Part shown: one piece after another, positions 7,574 to 15,205 of the stretch
Layout of the letters: each line of letters starts with the position of its first letter
Position numbering within the stretch: the first letter of the stretch is position 1
NCBI GenBank assembly: GCA_032128395.1
Contig: JAQBGV010000104.1
Span: 1 to 17,024 of the forward strand
DNA length: 17,024 nt
Source: JAQBGV01 sp032128395
GTDB taxonomy: Bacteria; Planctomycetota; UBA8108; UBA1146
Direction: 5' to 3'
Position numbers and translations under genes: made by a program
Notes under the pieces: generated by a model
What the model was told of the DNA's origin: nothing
The model's input: only the letters and a program-made list of their open reading frames with translations
Databases searched by the model: none

Positions 7574-9532
7574 TCAGCGAAGGCTCGTGAGCGCCCCCAG
7601 CGGAATCCCCGTCCACTCCGACAGGGTCACCACCGACTGCTCGCATAGCGGGTCGTCCTCCGCGTCCGACTGGAGCCATGCCGCGACCATCCCCTCGATC
7701 GCCTCCTCCTCCGCGCCCCCTCGCCAGAGTTCCCTGGCCTGGACCGCACGGCGCACGATCTCGACGCGGCGGAGGGTGTCGAGGGTGATCGGCGTACGGC
7801 GGCGGCACTCCGCCTCCAGCCGCAGCCGGAGCCGCTCGCGGAGCGCCTCGCCGGCGGGGAGGCGGTCGATAGTGCCGGGGAGACTCCCCTCGGGAAGCTG
7901 CCCCGCGAGCACGTCCGTCGCCGTGATCGTCAACTCGCCGATCGCCCTACCATCGCGCAGAAGGAGGAGGGGCTGCACGATGCGGATGAGGCGCCGCTCG
8001 TGGACGACCTCCATCTCGTTCTCCCGCCACACCCCTCGCTCGCTCGTCGGAGCGAGCAGCTGCAGGCGCTCCCCCAGTCGGTGGAGCTCGACGAGCTGGA
8101 ATCGGAATCGGCGGAGTCCGAGCGCTGCGCGGGTGGGCCTCGCGGAGAGCCACTCTTCTCGGATGGTCAGAATTTCGAGGAGCGTTTCCTGCCAGCGCCG
8201 AGCATCGCTCGACCGCCACGCATCGGGGTGAACGCGGACTCCACTGCGAACGGTGCCGATGGTCTCGGTCGAGTGGACCCGGTCGACGGACTCCTCCACC
8301 CGCGGCGGTGCGAGCACCACTTCGAGAATCCCTGTACCGGGGGCGACGGGGGGCTCGTGGAGCCTTCGGACCGCCAAGCGCGGGGTTTCCCTCACGAGAG
8401 AGGCGAGGCGGTCGATCGACCGGGACGCAGCAGGGTCGCCACTCACCTCGAGGATCGCGAGCCAGTGGATGAGCGCTTGGCCGATCTTCCCGCGCTCCTC
8501 CGCATCTCGGGCCCGCCGTCGGAGGTCTTCGGTGATCCACGAGACGACCTCCGCGCGGGTCGCGGGAGCGTCCCCCGGCCAACCCTCGGCGAGTTCGTCG
8601 AAGAGTTCGAGTCCGACGCGTGCGGCTTCGAGATCGCAGTCCAGGCTCGAGGAGAGGAGCGCTTCGAGGGCGGTCCGGCGCACGCCGCCCCGGAGGCTCT
8701 CCTCCTCCGCCGCGAGCTCGCGATCGTCGGGGCAGTGGAGCCGAGCGAGCCGGTAGAGGCGCCAGGAGTGGATTTCGTCGCCGGCGAGGAGCTCGGCCCA
8801 CGCCGCTTGGCGGTGACCGAGCGCGACCCGGCGATGGGCGAGGGTGGTTCGCCACTCGGCGAGGGACGCGCGCAGTGCCTCGATCCCGGGATCCGCCGCG
8901 GGTCCGAGGTCGAGAGCCCGCTTGGCCTCTGCGATTCGCGCTCGCACACGCTCGACATCGCCACGCTCCTCCGCAACCCGGATCTCCTCGCCGAGGCGCA
9001 GGAAGAGCCGACGCCGAAGCTCCACGATCACCGTGTGGGCCGATCGCTCGAGATCGAACACCCGGCCATACCGTGCGAGATCGGCGGGGGGGATCACGGT
9101 GGCGGCGTCGAAGGCGAGGCGCCAGTCGCCTTCGCGGATCGCTGCCGCCAACACCTCCTCCGCGGCATCTCGTTGGGCGAGCCGCGCGCGAAGGGAGGCA
9201 TAGCCGCGGCGTGCGTCCGGGTGCCGTGGATCGATGGTGAGGGCCTGCTCGAGGGCATGACGGGCGGCCCGGAGATCCCCCACCGCCAGGGAGGCGAGGC
9301 CTCGCTCGGTGTGCCACTCCGCGAGTCCCCCCTCCAGGCGGCTGAGTGCGAGGAGCGCGCTCTCGTCACTCGCGGCCCGGTCGAGGAGGAATTGACGGGA
9401 CTCTTCCAGATCCAGCGGGCGCACCGGGCGCACCGGGCGCACCGACGAATGGGCGCACGAGGCGAGGCCGGTCACGCCGATGGCAAGGAGGATCCACCCG
9501 ATCCCCCGCGCGGATGCGCGGGTGGCGACCAT
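7574..9532 (-). CDS. Large TPR-containing lipoprotein of unknown function
   Basis: The 652-residue product starts with a clear lipoprotein signal: basic N-terminus, hydrophobic core GWILLAIGVTG (12-22) and lipobox LASC with Cys26. It should be lipid-anchored outside the inner membrane. Just after the Cys is a VRPVRPVRP run encoded by three 9-bp repeats. A TPR-like helix pair is visible around 73-120 (GLASLAVGDLRAARHALEQA then IDPRHPDARRGYASL). Alpha-helical, Arg/Glu/Ala/Leu-rich sequence follows to about 400. The C-terminal third (about 400-620) is more strand-rich, with VAPGTGILEVVLAPPRV and GRAIGELTITATDVLAGQLPEG; I do not recognise its fold. The ATG at 9532 has GGAGAGAGGGG upstream, which fixes strand and start. 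It stands alone, with hairpins on both sides. It could be an assembly scaffold or a substrate-binding partner, but no function can be assigned. Confidence 0.8.
   Translation of the reverse strand: MVATRASARGIGWILLAIGVTGLASCAHSSVRPVRPVRPLDLEESRQFLLDRAASDESALLALSRLEGGLAEWHTERGLASLAVGDLRAARHALEQALTIDPRHPDARRGYASLRARLAQRDAAEEVLAAAIREGDWRLAFDAATVIPPADLARYGRVFDLERSAHTVIVELRRRLFLRLGEEIRVAEERGDVERVRARIAEAKRALDLGPAADPGIEALRASLAEWRTTLAHRRVALGHRQAAWAELLAGDEIHSWRLYRLARLHCPDDRELAAEEESLRGGVRRTALEALLSSSLDCDLEAARVGLELFDELAEGWPGDAPATRAEVVSWITEDLRRRARDAEERGKIGQALIHWLAILEVSGDPAASRSIDRLASLVRETPRLAVRRLHEPPVAPGTGILEVVLAPPRVEESVDRVHSTETIGTVRSGVRVHPDAWRSSDARRWQETLLEILTIREEWLSARPTRAALGLRRFRFQLVELHRLGERLQLLAPTSERGVWRENEMEVVHERRLIRIVQPLLLLRDGRAIGELTITATDVLAGQLPEGSLPGTIDRLPAGEALRERLRLRLEAECRRRTPITLDTLRRVEIVRRAVQARELWRGGAEEEAIEGMVAAWLQSDAEDDPLCEQSVVTLSEWTGIPLGALTSLR
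9417..9443 (-). repeat. Three 9-bp tandem units encoding VRP x3
   Basis: GGGCGCACC is repeated three times on the plus strand. In the lipoprotein frame this codes the VRPVRPVRP stretch just after the lipobox. Being a multiple of three, unit gain or loss would only change tether length. Confidence 0.75.
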
Positions 9533-9682
9533 CGATTCCCCTCTCTCCTCCGACCCGGAGCGACCCCGGAACGGAGTACTGGATGGGCGCCATCGGGAAC
9601 TCCCCGCAGGGAGCTCTCGGCGGAGCTCGAGTCCAGTCGTCGATCGGTGTGCCGACTTCGGAGAGAAAGAGAAAGAGGAGGA

Positions 9683-9701
9683 CGCCCTCGGACGGAGGGC
9701 G
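9683..9701 (-). terminator. Probable terminator hairpin after ribD
   Basis: Minus-strand CGCCCTC, a 5-nt loop, then GAGGGCG form a 7-bp GC stem 16 nt after the ribD TAA. It is followed on the minus strand by a long pyrimidine tract (9661-9682, TCCTCCTCTTTCTCTTTCTC). The tract is mixed C/T rather than pure T, so strength is uncertain. The rest of the 9533-9716 gap shows only the lipoprotein ribosome binding site. Confidence 0.5.
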
Positions 9702-9716
9702 GGGTGTCATCTCAGC

Positions 9717-10868
9717 TTAGCATCCCGTGCCGCCGTCTGGCCACTCGCCCCGACCGGCCGCGGTGATGTTCCCCTCGAGGATCCGATCGGGTCCGCTCGC
9801 TCGCCAGCGACCCCCCGAGATCTCGAGCGCATCCGCCATCCGCGAGACCCCCTCACCCCCGACTGGACCGGGAGCCTCCCCGCCGCCCGAGACCTTGGGA
9901 GAGATCACCACCTGGACCCGATCGACGAGGGCGGCGTCGAAGAACGCTCCGAGCACCTCCGCCCCCCCCTCGACGAGCAGGTGGCAGACCCCACGGCGGC
10001 CGAGTTCCCCGAGGAGCGGTGCAAGTGCGATCCGACCCCGCCCGTCCTCGGGGAGGAGGACGACCTCCGCCCCGGCTGCTTCGAGGGCGATGCGACGCAC
10101 GGCGAAACCCGGCTCGCTCTCCCTAGCGGTTGCGGCCACGCACAACAGGGGAGGGCGTGGCGCGGAGTCGACGAGGCGACTGGTCGCGGAGAGCGCGAGG
10201 GATGAGTCGAGGAGGACGCGGAGCGGGTCCGGCCGACCGCGGGTCCGCGCGGTGAGGAGCGGGTCGTCGGCGCGAGCCGTACCGATCCCGACCAAGATTG
10301 CATCGTAGATCGCTCGCTCGGCCCGCGTGCGCCGCCGAGTGCTCTCCCCCGAGATCCAGGATGAGTCGCCGGCCGCCGTCGCGATCCTTCCGTCGGCGGT
10401 CATCGCCCACTTCGCGGTCACCAGAGGGCGCCCGGCGATCGTCAGGCAGAGGTACGGGGCGACCAGCTCGCGCGCGGAACCTTCTTCGACGCCGCGCACC
10501 ACCTCGATCCCCGCCTCGGCGAAGCGCAGGTAGCTCCCACCGCTCGTCACCGGGTTCGGGTCATCGCACGCGACGATGATCCGTCGGAACCCGGCGGCGA
10601 TCACCGCCTCACTGCACGGTGGAGTCTTCCCCTGGTGGTCGCACGGTTCGAGAGTGACGTACAGATCGGCTCCGCGGCAGGCGTCCCCGGCCTGGGCGAT
10701 CAACTCTCTCTCGGCGTGGGGACCCCCGAATGACCGATGCCACCCTTCGCCGACGATGGTGCCCGCTCGGACCGCGACCGCACCGACCGGCGGATTGGGG
10801 GAGACCCGGCCGAACCCTCTCCTCGCGAGCAGCAGAGCCCGACGCATCGGGCTCGGATCAATCTCCAC
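9717..10868 (-). CDS. ribD: Bifunctional riboflavin biosynthesis deaminase/reductase RibD
   Basis: RibD deaminates the pyrimidine product of GTP cyclohydrolase II and then reduces its ribosyl chain, two steps of riboflavin synthesis in the cytoplasm. The 383-residue product has an N-terminal deaminase domain (1-145). Its zinc site is HAE (51-53), Cys76 in LEPCDHQGKTPPC and Cys85. SPNPPVGAVAV (23-33) and DDPNP (102-106) are typical. The reductase domain (about 147-375) shows RPLVTAKWAMTADGRIAT, SSWISGE, VGIGTARADDPLLTAR, LLVEGGAEVLGAFF and VQVVISP. The chosen GTG at 10868 puts VEIDPSPMRRALLLA in line with the family's usual N-terminus and overlaps the miaB stop by 11 nt; an ATG at 10847 would be 7 codons shorter. 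No other rib gene is nearby, so the pathway is scattered. Confidence 0.93.
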   Translation of the reverse strand: MEIDPSPMRRALLLARRGFGRVSPNPPVGAVAVRAGTIVGEGWHRSFGGPHAERELIAQAGDACRGADLYVTLEPCDHQGKTPPCSEAVIAAGFRRIIVACDDPNPVTSGGSYLRFAEAGIEVVRGVEEGSARELVAPYLCLTIAGRPLVTAKWAMTADGRIATAAGDSSWISGESTRRRTRAERAIYDAILVGIGTARADDPLLTARTRGRPDPLRVLLDSSLALSATSRLVDSAPRPPLLCVAATARESEPGFAVRRIALEAAGAEVVLLPEDGRGRIALAPLLGELGRRGVCHLLVEGGAEVLGAFFDAALVDRVQVVISPKVSGGGEAPGPVGGEGVSRMADALEISGGRWRASGPDRILEGNITAAGRGEWPDGGTGC

Positions 10869-12270
10869 CGCTGCGACCGTGGATCGGGTTCGGGCTCGGC
10901 GGACCGATCCGCCGGCCGACCAGCGTCGCCGCAGTCGTTCTTTCGACCTCGACTTCGGCGAACGCCCCCGGATGGTCTGCCACGCCCGAGGGGAAGACGA
11001 CCATGCGATAGTCGCGCGCTCGCCCGGCCATCCTCCCGGCGTCGGTGCGGCTGGTCCCTTCGACGAGCACTTCGACGCGCCGCCCGACCTGCCCCAGGTT
11101 CTGACGACGGCCGTTCTCCTCGAGCGCGCGCAACAGCCGATGATTGCGCTCCTTCTTGATCTCTCTCGGGACGTCATCGGGCAGGCCAGCGCTCGCGGTT
11201 CCGGGGCGTGGGCTGTACTGGAAGACGTAGCCGTGGTCGAACCCTGCGTCATCGACGAGCGACAGCGACTGCTCGAAATCTTCCGCGCTCTCGCCGGGGA
11301 ACCCGACGATGAAGTCGGTCGCGAGATGGAGCCTCGGGATCCGGTCCCGCAGCCTCTCGATGACACTGAGGTAGAACGCTCGGTCGTAGGTGCGCTTCAT
11401 CCGGGCGAGCACGCGGTCCGAGCCGGACTGCACCGGAAGATGCAGGTAGTCGGTGACCTTCGTGCACTCCGCCATCGCCTCGATCAGTTTCGGGCGCATG
11501 AAGCGAGGATGGCTCGTGATGAACCGCACCCTCTCGATCCCTTCGATCTCCTCGATCCCTCGCAAGATGGTGTCGAGCCCGATCCCCGCCCCGAGTCGCT
11601 TGCCGTAGGAATTCACCGTCTGACCGAGCAGGGTCACCTCGCGCACACCGTCCGCCGAGAGCCGCTCGATCTCGTCGAGGATCACCTCGGGAGGGCGGGA
11701 GACCTCCTTGCCCCGCGTGGTCGGAACGATGCAGTAGGTGCAGACCATGTCGCACCCGCGCATCACCGAGACGTAGGCGTGCCAAGGCTGCGGTCCGAGG
11801 TTCCGCCGTCGCTCGAAGACGAGCGGAGAGTCCATCTCGGTGGCGAGGCGCACTCCCGAACCGGAACGGACCTCGTCGATCAGGTCGGGGAGACGGTCGA
11901 ACTCGCGGGTCCCGACCACCAGGTCGAGGTAAGGCATCCGATCGAGGAGTTCGGCCTCCTTGTGCTGCGCCACACAACCGACCAGCGCGAGCACCAGCTC
12001 CGGCTCCTCTTCCTTGCGGCGCTTGAAGGTGGCGAGTCGGGAGATCGCCCGCTCTTCGGCATGTTCACGCACCGAGCAGGTGTTGTAGAGAATCACCCCC
12101 GCAGAGTCGGCGTCGTGGGTGAGTTGGTACCCCCGGGCGAGCAGCGACTCGAGCATCAGCTCGGAGTCGAGCTTGTTCATCTGGCAGCCGAACGTCTCGA
12201 CGTAGACGCACCGAGACTGCGGCGCAACCTCGCCGTTCGACTCGGCGCGCATCGCGTAGGTCTGCTTCAC
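10858..12270 (-). CDS. miaB: tRNA-2-methylthio-N6-dimethylallyladenosine synthase MiaB
   Basis: MiaB is a radical-SAM methylthiotransferase that adds a methylthio group to i6A37 of tRNAs reading UNN codons. The product has about 470 residues in three parts. The N-terminal UPF0004 domain has cluster ligands Cys29 (ETFGCQMNKLDSE), Cys65 (NTCSVREHAEER) and Cys99 (VGCVAQ). The radical SAM domain has RGCDMVCTYCIVPTTRG, giving Cys173, Cys177 and Cys180. A C-terminal TRAM domain follows (about 390-455). HLPVQSGSDRVL and DFIVGFPGES are strongly conserved. The NTCSVRE form favours MiaB over RimO or MtaB. The GTG at 12270 follows AGGAG by 6 nt; an ATG six codons later lacks a clear site. It is followed by ribD with an 11-nt overlap, so the two are probably co-transcribed. 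Confidence 0.94.
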   Translation of the reverse strand: MKQTYAMRAESNGEVAPQSRCVYVETFGCQMNKLDSELMLESLLARGYQLTHDADSAGVILYNTCSVREHAEERAISRLATFKRRKEEEPELVLALVGCVAQHKEAELLDRMPYLDLVVGTREFDRLPDLIDEVRSGSGVRLATEMDSPLVFERRRNLGPQPWHAYVSVMRGCDMVCTYCIVPTTRGKEVSRPPEVILDEIERLSADGVREVTLLGQTVNSYGKRLGAGIGLDTILRGIEEIEGIERVRFITSHPRFMRPKLIEAMAECTKVTDYLHLPVQSGSDRVLARMKRTYDRAFYLSVIERLRDRIPRLHLATDFIVGFPGESAEDFEQSLSLVDDAGFDHGYVFQYSPRPGTASAGLPDDVPREIKKERNHRLLRALEENGRRQNLGQVGRRVEVLVEGTSRTDAGRMAGRARDYRMVVFPSGVADHPGAFAEVEVERTTAATLVGRRIGPPSPNPIHGRSGGD

Positions 12271-12276
12271 CACGAT

Positions 12277-12281
12277 CTCCT
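12277..12281 (-). promoter_or_regulatory. Ribosome binding site deciding the miaB GTG start
   Basis: Minus-strand AGGAG is separated by 6 nt from the GTG at 12270. No comparable site precedes the ATG at 12252, so the GTG is the better start. Confidence 0.6.
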
Positions 12282-12302
12282 GGCTCACGAGGCGGGGGAG
12301 TC

Positions 12303-12371
12303 GACCCGAGTGGATCTCCGATCGGGTCCCCTTCACTCGAGGGGCTCCGGGATGGTAGAGAGCCTCTCGAG
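12303..12371 (-). other. Two consecutive hairpins in the probable miaB 5' leader
   Basis: GACCCGA (12303-12309) pairs with TCGGGTC (12322-12328) around a 12-nt loop. CTCGAGGGGCTC (12336-12347) pairs with GAGCCTCTCGAG (12360-12371) around a 12-nt loop. The second stem has 11 Watson-Crick pairs and one imperfect pair, which is G-U if read on the plus strand and A-C on the minus strand. They lie 33-101 nt upstream of the miaB start. No known riboswitch consensus is recognisable. They could be leader structure or, on the plus strand, part of an unannotated RNA. Confidence 0.45.
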
Positions 12372-12495
12372 GGGGGTCAACTCCGCCGGGAAACGCAGCT
12401 TGCGCCGGTAGCGGACGTGAGGTGGAATAGCACCCGGTCGGACGCTCCATGCCCACCGCCGCCGCGGGTGGGAAGGATCTTCTGGCGGGAGGGGA

Positions 12496-12813
12496 ATGGC
12501 CGGTTGCGAGATCCCGGGTGAGAGCCCGGATGAGATTGGGTCGTCGCTCGATCTCGAGCGCGCTCACGCGAAGTTTCGGCTCGCCGAACAGCTGGCCGCG
12601 CTCGCGGAGTCCTATGAGAGTTCGGAGTCCTATGAGTCGCGGGCCGGTGAGGGTGGGGATGCCCCTTCGAAGGAACTGCGGTCGAGGGAGGGGACTCCGC
12701 TCCGCATCCGGTGCGAGGCGCTCCGCGCGGTGAGTACCGTGTGGAGTGGAGCTGGAGGAGAAGCTCTGTGCGAGGCGGCCGTCCGCCGAATCGCACGCCG
12801 CCTCGAGTGGTGA
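12496..12813 (+). CDS. Doubtful small hypothetical protein
   Basis: A 105-codon plus-strand frame begins with an ATG right after GGAGGGGA. It codes an acidic, helical stretch (LERAHAKFRLAEQLAALAES, about 20-39), then SYES-SESYES from the 18-bp repeat, then a mixed tail. Third-position GC is only moderately high and falls in the second half, unlike firm neighbours. No family is recognised. The frame may be chance in a GC-rich intergenic stretch. Confidence 0.2.
   Translation: MAGCEIPGESPDEIGSSLDLERAHAKFRLAEQLAALAESYESSESYESRAGEGGDAPSKELRSREGTPLRIRCEALRAVSTVWSGAGGEALCEAAVRRIARRLEW
12605..12640 (+). repeat. 18-bp tandem repeat, two copies
   Basis: CGGAGTCCTATGAG occurs at 12605-12618 and again at 12623-12636, a period of 18 bp. 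The spacer AGTT after the first copy becomes TCGC after the second. It lies in the long intergenic region. Confidence 0.7.
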
Positions 12814-13049
12814 TCGCCGCAATCCTTTGGGAGAGTAGTTCGTGGGGAGAGCTGGATCTCGGGGGGAGATGGGGCGATTCGGGTCGGGGTCTCCAGATCT
12901 CGGCGACGAGCGCCGATGATGAGTGAGTTGTCGTAGATCGAAGAGCGAGGGAGCGCACCGCCGTGCGGCTCCTCGACCGACGGATCGGGATCCGTCTCTC
13001 GCATGGAGCATCCATTCGGCGCGTGGAAGGGACAGGGGCGAAGAGATCG

Positions 13050-13481
13050 ATGAGCCACCGCCCCCGGAAGGGACCGCGCACGATCGACCTCGACCGGGGG
13101 GTCCAGGAAAAGCTGGAGGCTGAGTTCCAGCGGGAGTTCTTCGAGGCCGCGATCGAACTCGACCCCTGCAACCTGGAGTGCTTGATTCGTCTCGGCGACC
13201 TGTACACCCGTCAGGGGTTCTTCGAGAAGGGGTTGGCGATCGACCGCCGCCTCGTCGGGATCTGCCCCAACGAACCGACCTTCCAGTACAACCTCGCCTG
13301 CTCCCTCGCCCTGATCGATCGGCTCGATGACTCCCTCGACGCACTGCGGAAAGCGATCGAACTCGGCTACGACGATTGGGAGCACCTCGAGCGCGACGAA
13401 GACCTCGAAAACCTGCGGAAGCTCGAGATCTTCGGACGAATCATCGAGGAGGCGCGCAGGGGATCTGCCTCGGAGGATTGA
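13050..13481 (+). CDS. Small TPR protein
   Basis: The 143-residue protein, with no signal peptide, carries about two tetratricopeptide units. One runs roughly 42-75 (NLECLIRLGDLYTRQGFFEK) and the other 76-109 (FQYNLACSLALIDRLDDSLD, then LRKAIELGY). It ends in the tail WEHLERDEDLENLRKLEIF. The pattern of TPRs followed by LGY, then a 'D.DL..LR' tail, is common in short TPR proteins of environmental bacteria. TPRs mediate protein contacts, but no partner can be named. The ATG at 13050 gives a sensible start just before the helical part; the frame is open back to 12963 in arginine-rich sequence. It converges with ubiB, with only 61 nt between stops. The antisense open frame (12630-13505) looks like its shadow. 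Confidence 0.8.
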   Translation: MSHRPRKGPRTIDLDRGVQEKLEAEFQREFFEAAIELDPCNLECLIRLGDLYTRQGFFEKGLAIDRRLVGICPNEPTFQYNLACSLALIDRLDDSLDALRKAIELGYDDWEHLERDEDLENLRKLEIFGRIIEEARRGSASED

Positions 13482-13515
13482 GGGCGCGCTTCTCGAACGC
13501 TGCACCCAACACTTT

Positions 13516-13556
13516 GCGCTGGAACACCTAGCGCTGGAACACCTAGCGCTGGAACA
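13516..13556 (-). repeat. 15-bp tandem repeat spanning the ubiB stop codon
   Basis: Plus-strand unit GCGCTGGAACACCTA occurs twice (13516-13530, 13531-13545), and its first 11 bases occur a third time (13546-13556). Read on the minus strand this is TTC CAG CGC TAG GTG repeated in frame, so the ubiB C-terminus FQR-stop is followed by VFQR-stop. The distal copy has AAA in place of TAG. Confidence 0.85.
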
Positions 13557-15192
13557 TCGACACCAGGATCCGCACCCCGATCAAGCCGGCGAACACGTAT
13601 CCCGCGAGACCGATCGCCGAGACGTCCCAGAGTTTCGGTCCCACCGACAGGTCCATCACCAACGAGGAGCTGACCAGGAGTGCGCTGACGATCAGCGCCT
13701 CGACGATGCGGTTCGAGCTCGCCTCGAAGCGGCGACTGAACCTGTCGAGCCCCTGCAGGTGCGTATCGACTCGTAGGCGGCCCTGCGCCAGCTTCCTCAG
13801 GATCTCACCGAAGTGTTGCGGATACTCCGCGATCGCGACCACGTTGTCGATCATCTGTTCCCCGACATCGCGAATCAGCCGGTCGGGGCGCAGCTGCTCT
13901 TCGACGAGCTTCCGGAGCATCGGCTCGAGTTCCTCCGCCGTGTTGAAGTCGGGGTCGAGCCGAAGACCGAGCCCCTCCATCAACACCAGGCAGCGGGTCA
14001 TCACGATCAGTCCCGGCGCGATGCTGATCTTGTGATCGCGGGCGAGGTCGAGCAGCTCGCAAAGGAGGTGCGGAAAGTCGATCTCACCGAGGGTCAGACC
14101 GAAGTAGGGATCGAGCCGGCTGGCCAGGTCCTGGCTGAACTCGAAGAACGAGATGTCCTCGCGTGGCTGACCGATCCGCAAGACTTGGCGCGAGAGCGCG
14201 GCGTAATCGCGCCCGACGATCGAACGGAGCATCCGCACGAGCTGGGTGCGGAGTTCTTGGGTGAACAGCCCCATCGAGCCGAAGTCGACCCAGGCGACGG
14301 TACCGTCCGCGGTGAGGATCAGATTGGCGGGGTGAGGATCCGCGTGGAAGTGACCGTCGCGGAGGATCATCTGGAAGAGAGCCCGCGAACAATCCCGCGC
14401 GATCCTTCGCCCATCCTCCGGATCGATCTTCGCCCGGCTGAGCGGATCGCCCTCGATGTGCTCCATCACGAGCAATCGACGGGTGGAGAGCTTCCGCCAG
14501 GTCCGGGGGATCACGACCGTCGGGTCACCCTTGAACGCGGCGCGTACCCGCTCCATGGCGTTGCGCTCGAAATGGAAGTTGAGCTCGCGCTCGAGCGCGC
14601 GACGTAATTCGGCGGCGAGTCCTTCGGGATCGAGATCGGCGAGTTCGGGGATCTGGGCGAGCGCCTCCGAGACCAGCCGGAGGATTTCCATGTCGCGTTC
14701 GATCACCGGCACGATCCCGGGGCGCTGCACTTTCAGGATCACCGACTCGCCCTCGAGCGTGACCGCACGGTGCACCTGCGCGATCGACGCCGCGGCGAGC
14801 GGGGTCTCGTCGATGCTCTGGAAACAGGTGTCGGGGTCGCAGCCGAGTTCGTCGACGAGGGCGGCGCGGATCCGATCGAACGGGACCGCCTCGACCCGGT
14901 CGTGCAATTTCTCCATTTCCTCGACGATCACCGCGGGGAAGATATCGGATCGACTGGCGATCAGTTGCCCGAGCTTGATGAAGAGGGGCCCGAGTTCTTG
15001 GAAGGCGAGCCGCAACCGCTCGGCGGTCGTCAGCGGCTCTCGGCGAGAACTCCACGGGAATCGAATGCGAGAGCGCAGCGGCGCCCCCAACCGACTCGCG
15101 ACATCGTGGAGCCCATGGCGCATGAGGACGAGAGTGATGTCCTTGAGCCGCGGGATGTTGCGGATCGTGCGGATCGAGCGGAGAACCGGCAC
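13543..15192 (-). CDS. ABC1/UbiB-family atypical kinase-like membrane protein
   Basis: The 549-residue product matches the UbiB/ADCK family, atypical kinase-like ATPases that support quinone or other isoprenoid lipid metabolism. The family KxGQ motif is LFIKLGQLIASRSD (70-83). The Ala-rich nucleotide loop is PLAAASIAQVHRA (131-143), with ATP-site Lys154 in VILKVQRPG. VMEHIEGDP, FHADPHPANL (282-291) and VAWVDFGSMG (299-308) give the remaining catalytic and metal residues. Two C-terminal membrane helices follow (about 498-516 and 526-545), as in UbiB. The start is a GTG at 15192, 13 nt after the phasin-like gene stop; its ribosome binding site is weak, which suggests coupling. The stop sits in a 15-bp tandem repeat. 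No quinone synthesis gene is in view, so the gene symbol is left blank. Confidence 0.92.
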   Translation of the reverse strand: MPVLRSIRTIRNIPRLKDITLVLMRHGLHDVASRLGAPLRSRIRFPWSSRREPLTTAERLRLAFQELGPLFIKLGQLIASRSDIFPAVIVEEMEKLHDRVEAVPFDRIRAALVDELGCDPDTCFQSIDETPLAAASIAQVHRAVTLEGESVILKVQRPGIVPVIERDMEILRLVSEALAQIPELADLDPEGLAAELRRALERELNFHFERNAMERVRAAFKGDPTVVIPRTWRKLSTRRLLVMEHIEGDPLSRAKIDPEDGRRIARDCSRALFQMILRDGHFHADPHPANLILTADGTVAWVDFGSMGLFTQELRTQLVRMLRSIVGRDYAALSRQVLRIGQPREDISFFEFSQDLASRLDPYFGLTLGEIDFPHLLCELLDLARDHKISIAPGLIVMTRCLVLMEGLGLRLDPDFNTAEELEPMLRKLVEEQLRPDRLIRDVGEQMIDNVVAIAEYPQHFGEILRKLAQGRLRVDTHLQGLDRFSRRFEASSNRIVEALIVSALLVSSSLVMDLSVGPKLWDVSAIGLAGYVFAGLIGVRILVSMFQR

Positions 15193-15205
15193 GCGGTGAC
15201 GCGAC

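Larger units (their letters stand above)
12271..13049. other. Long intergenic region between divergent miaB and TPR gene
   Basis: About 780 nt without a convincing gene, unusual in a window where most gaps are under 200 nt. It contains the miaB leader hairpins (12303-12371), one doubtful plus-strand ORF (12496-12813), an 18-bp tandem repeat (12605-12640) and a palindrome CGGATC-GG-GATCCG (12981-12994) about 55 nt before the TPR start. Both divergent promoters should lie here, but I see no clear -35/-10 pair. I looked for the conserved cores of RNase P RNA, tmRNA and SRP RNA and saw none. Confidence 0.6.

Noticed and set aside
7440..7808. Longer N-terminus for SerS
   Set aside because: MLDIKFIRANLHEVREG at the ATG 7439 is the standard SerS N-terminus; the upstream part reads through the terminator-like hairpin and the lipoprotein 3' end.
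8000..9766. 588-codon plus-strand open frame
   Set aside because: Antisense to the TPR lipoprotein, which has a signal peptide, lipobox and strong ribosome binding site on the minus strand.
10576..12411. 611-codon plus-strand open frame
   Set aside because: Antisense to miaB and ribD, whose catalytic motifs are unmistakable on the minus strand.
12271..13344. Upstream extension of the miaB frame by up to 358 codons
   Set aside because: Sequence is Arg/Ser/Pro-rich without domain character, and a good ribosome binding site stands before the GTG at 12270.
12630..13505. 291-codon minus-strand open frame opposite the small TPR gene
   Set aside because: Its acidic/hydrophobic middle mirrors the TPR codons; the plus strand gives a recognisable TPR pattern and a sensible start.
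13516..13556. Tandem repeat as a possible CRISPR or attachment site
   Set aside because: Units are directly adjacent without spacers and in frame with ubiB, so simple tandem duplication explains them.
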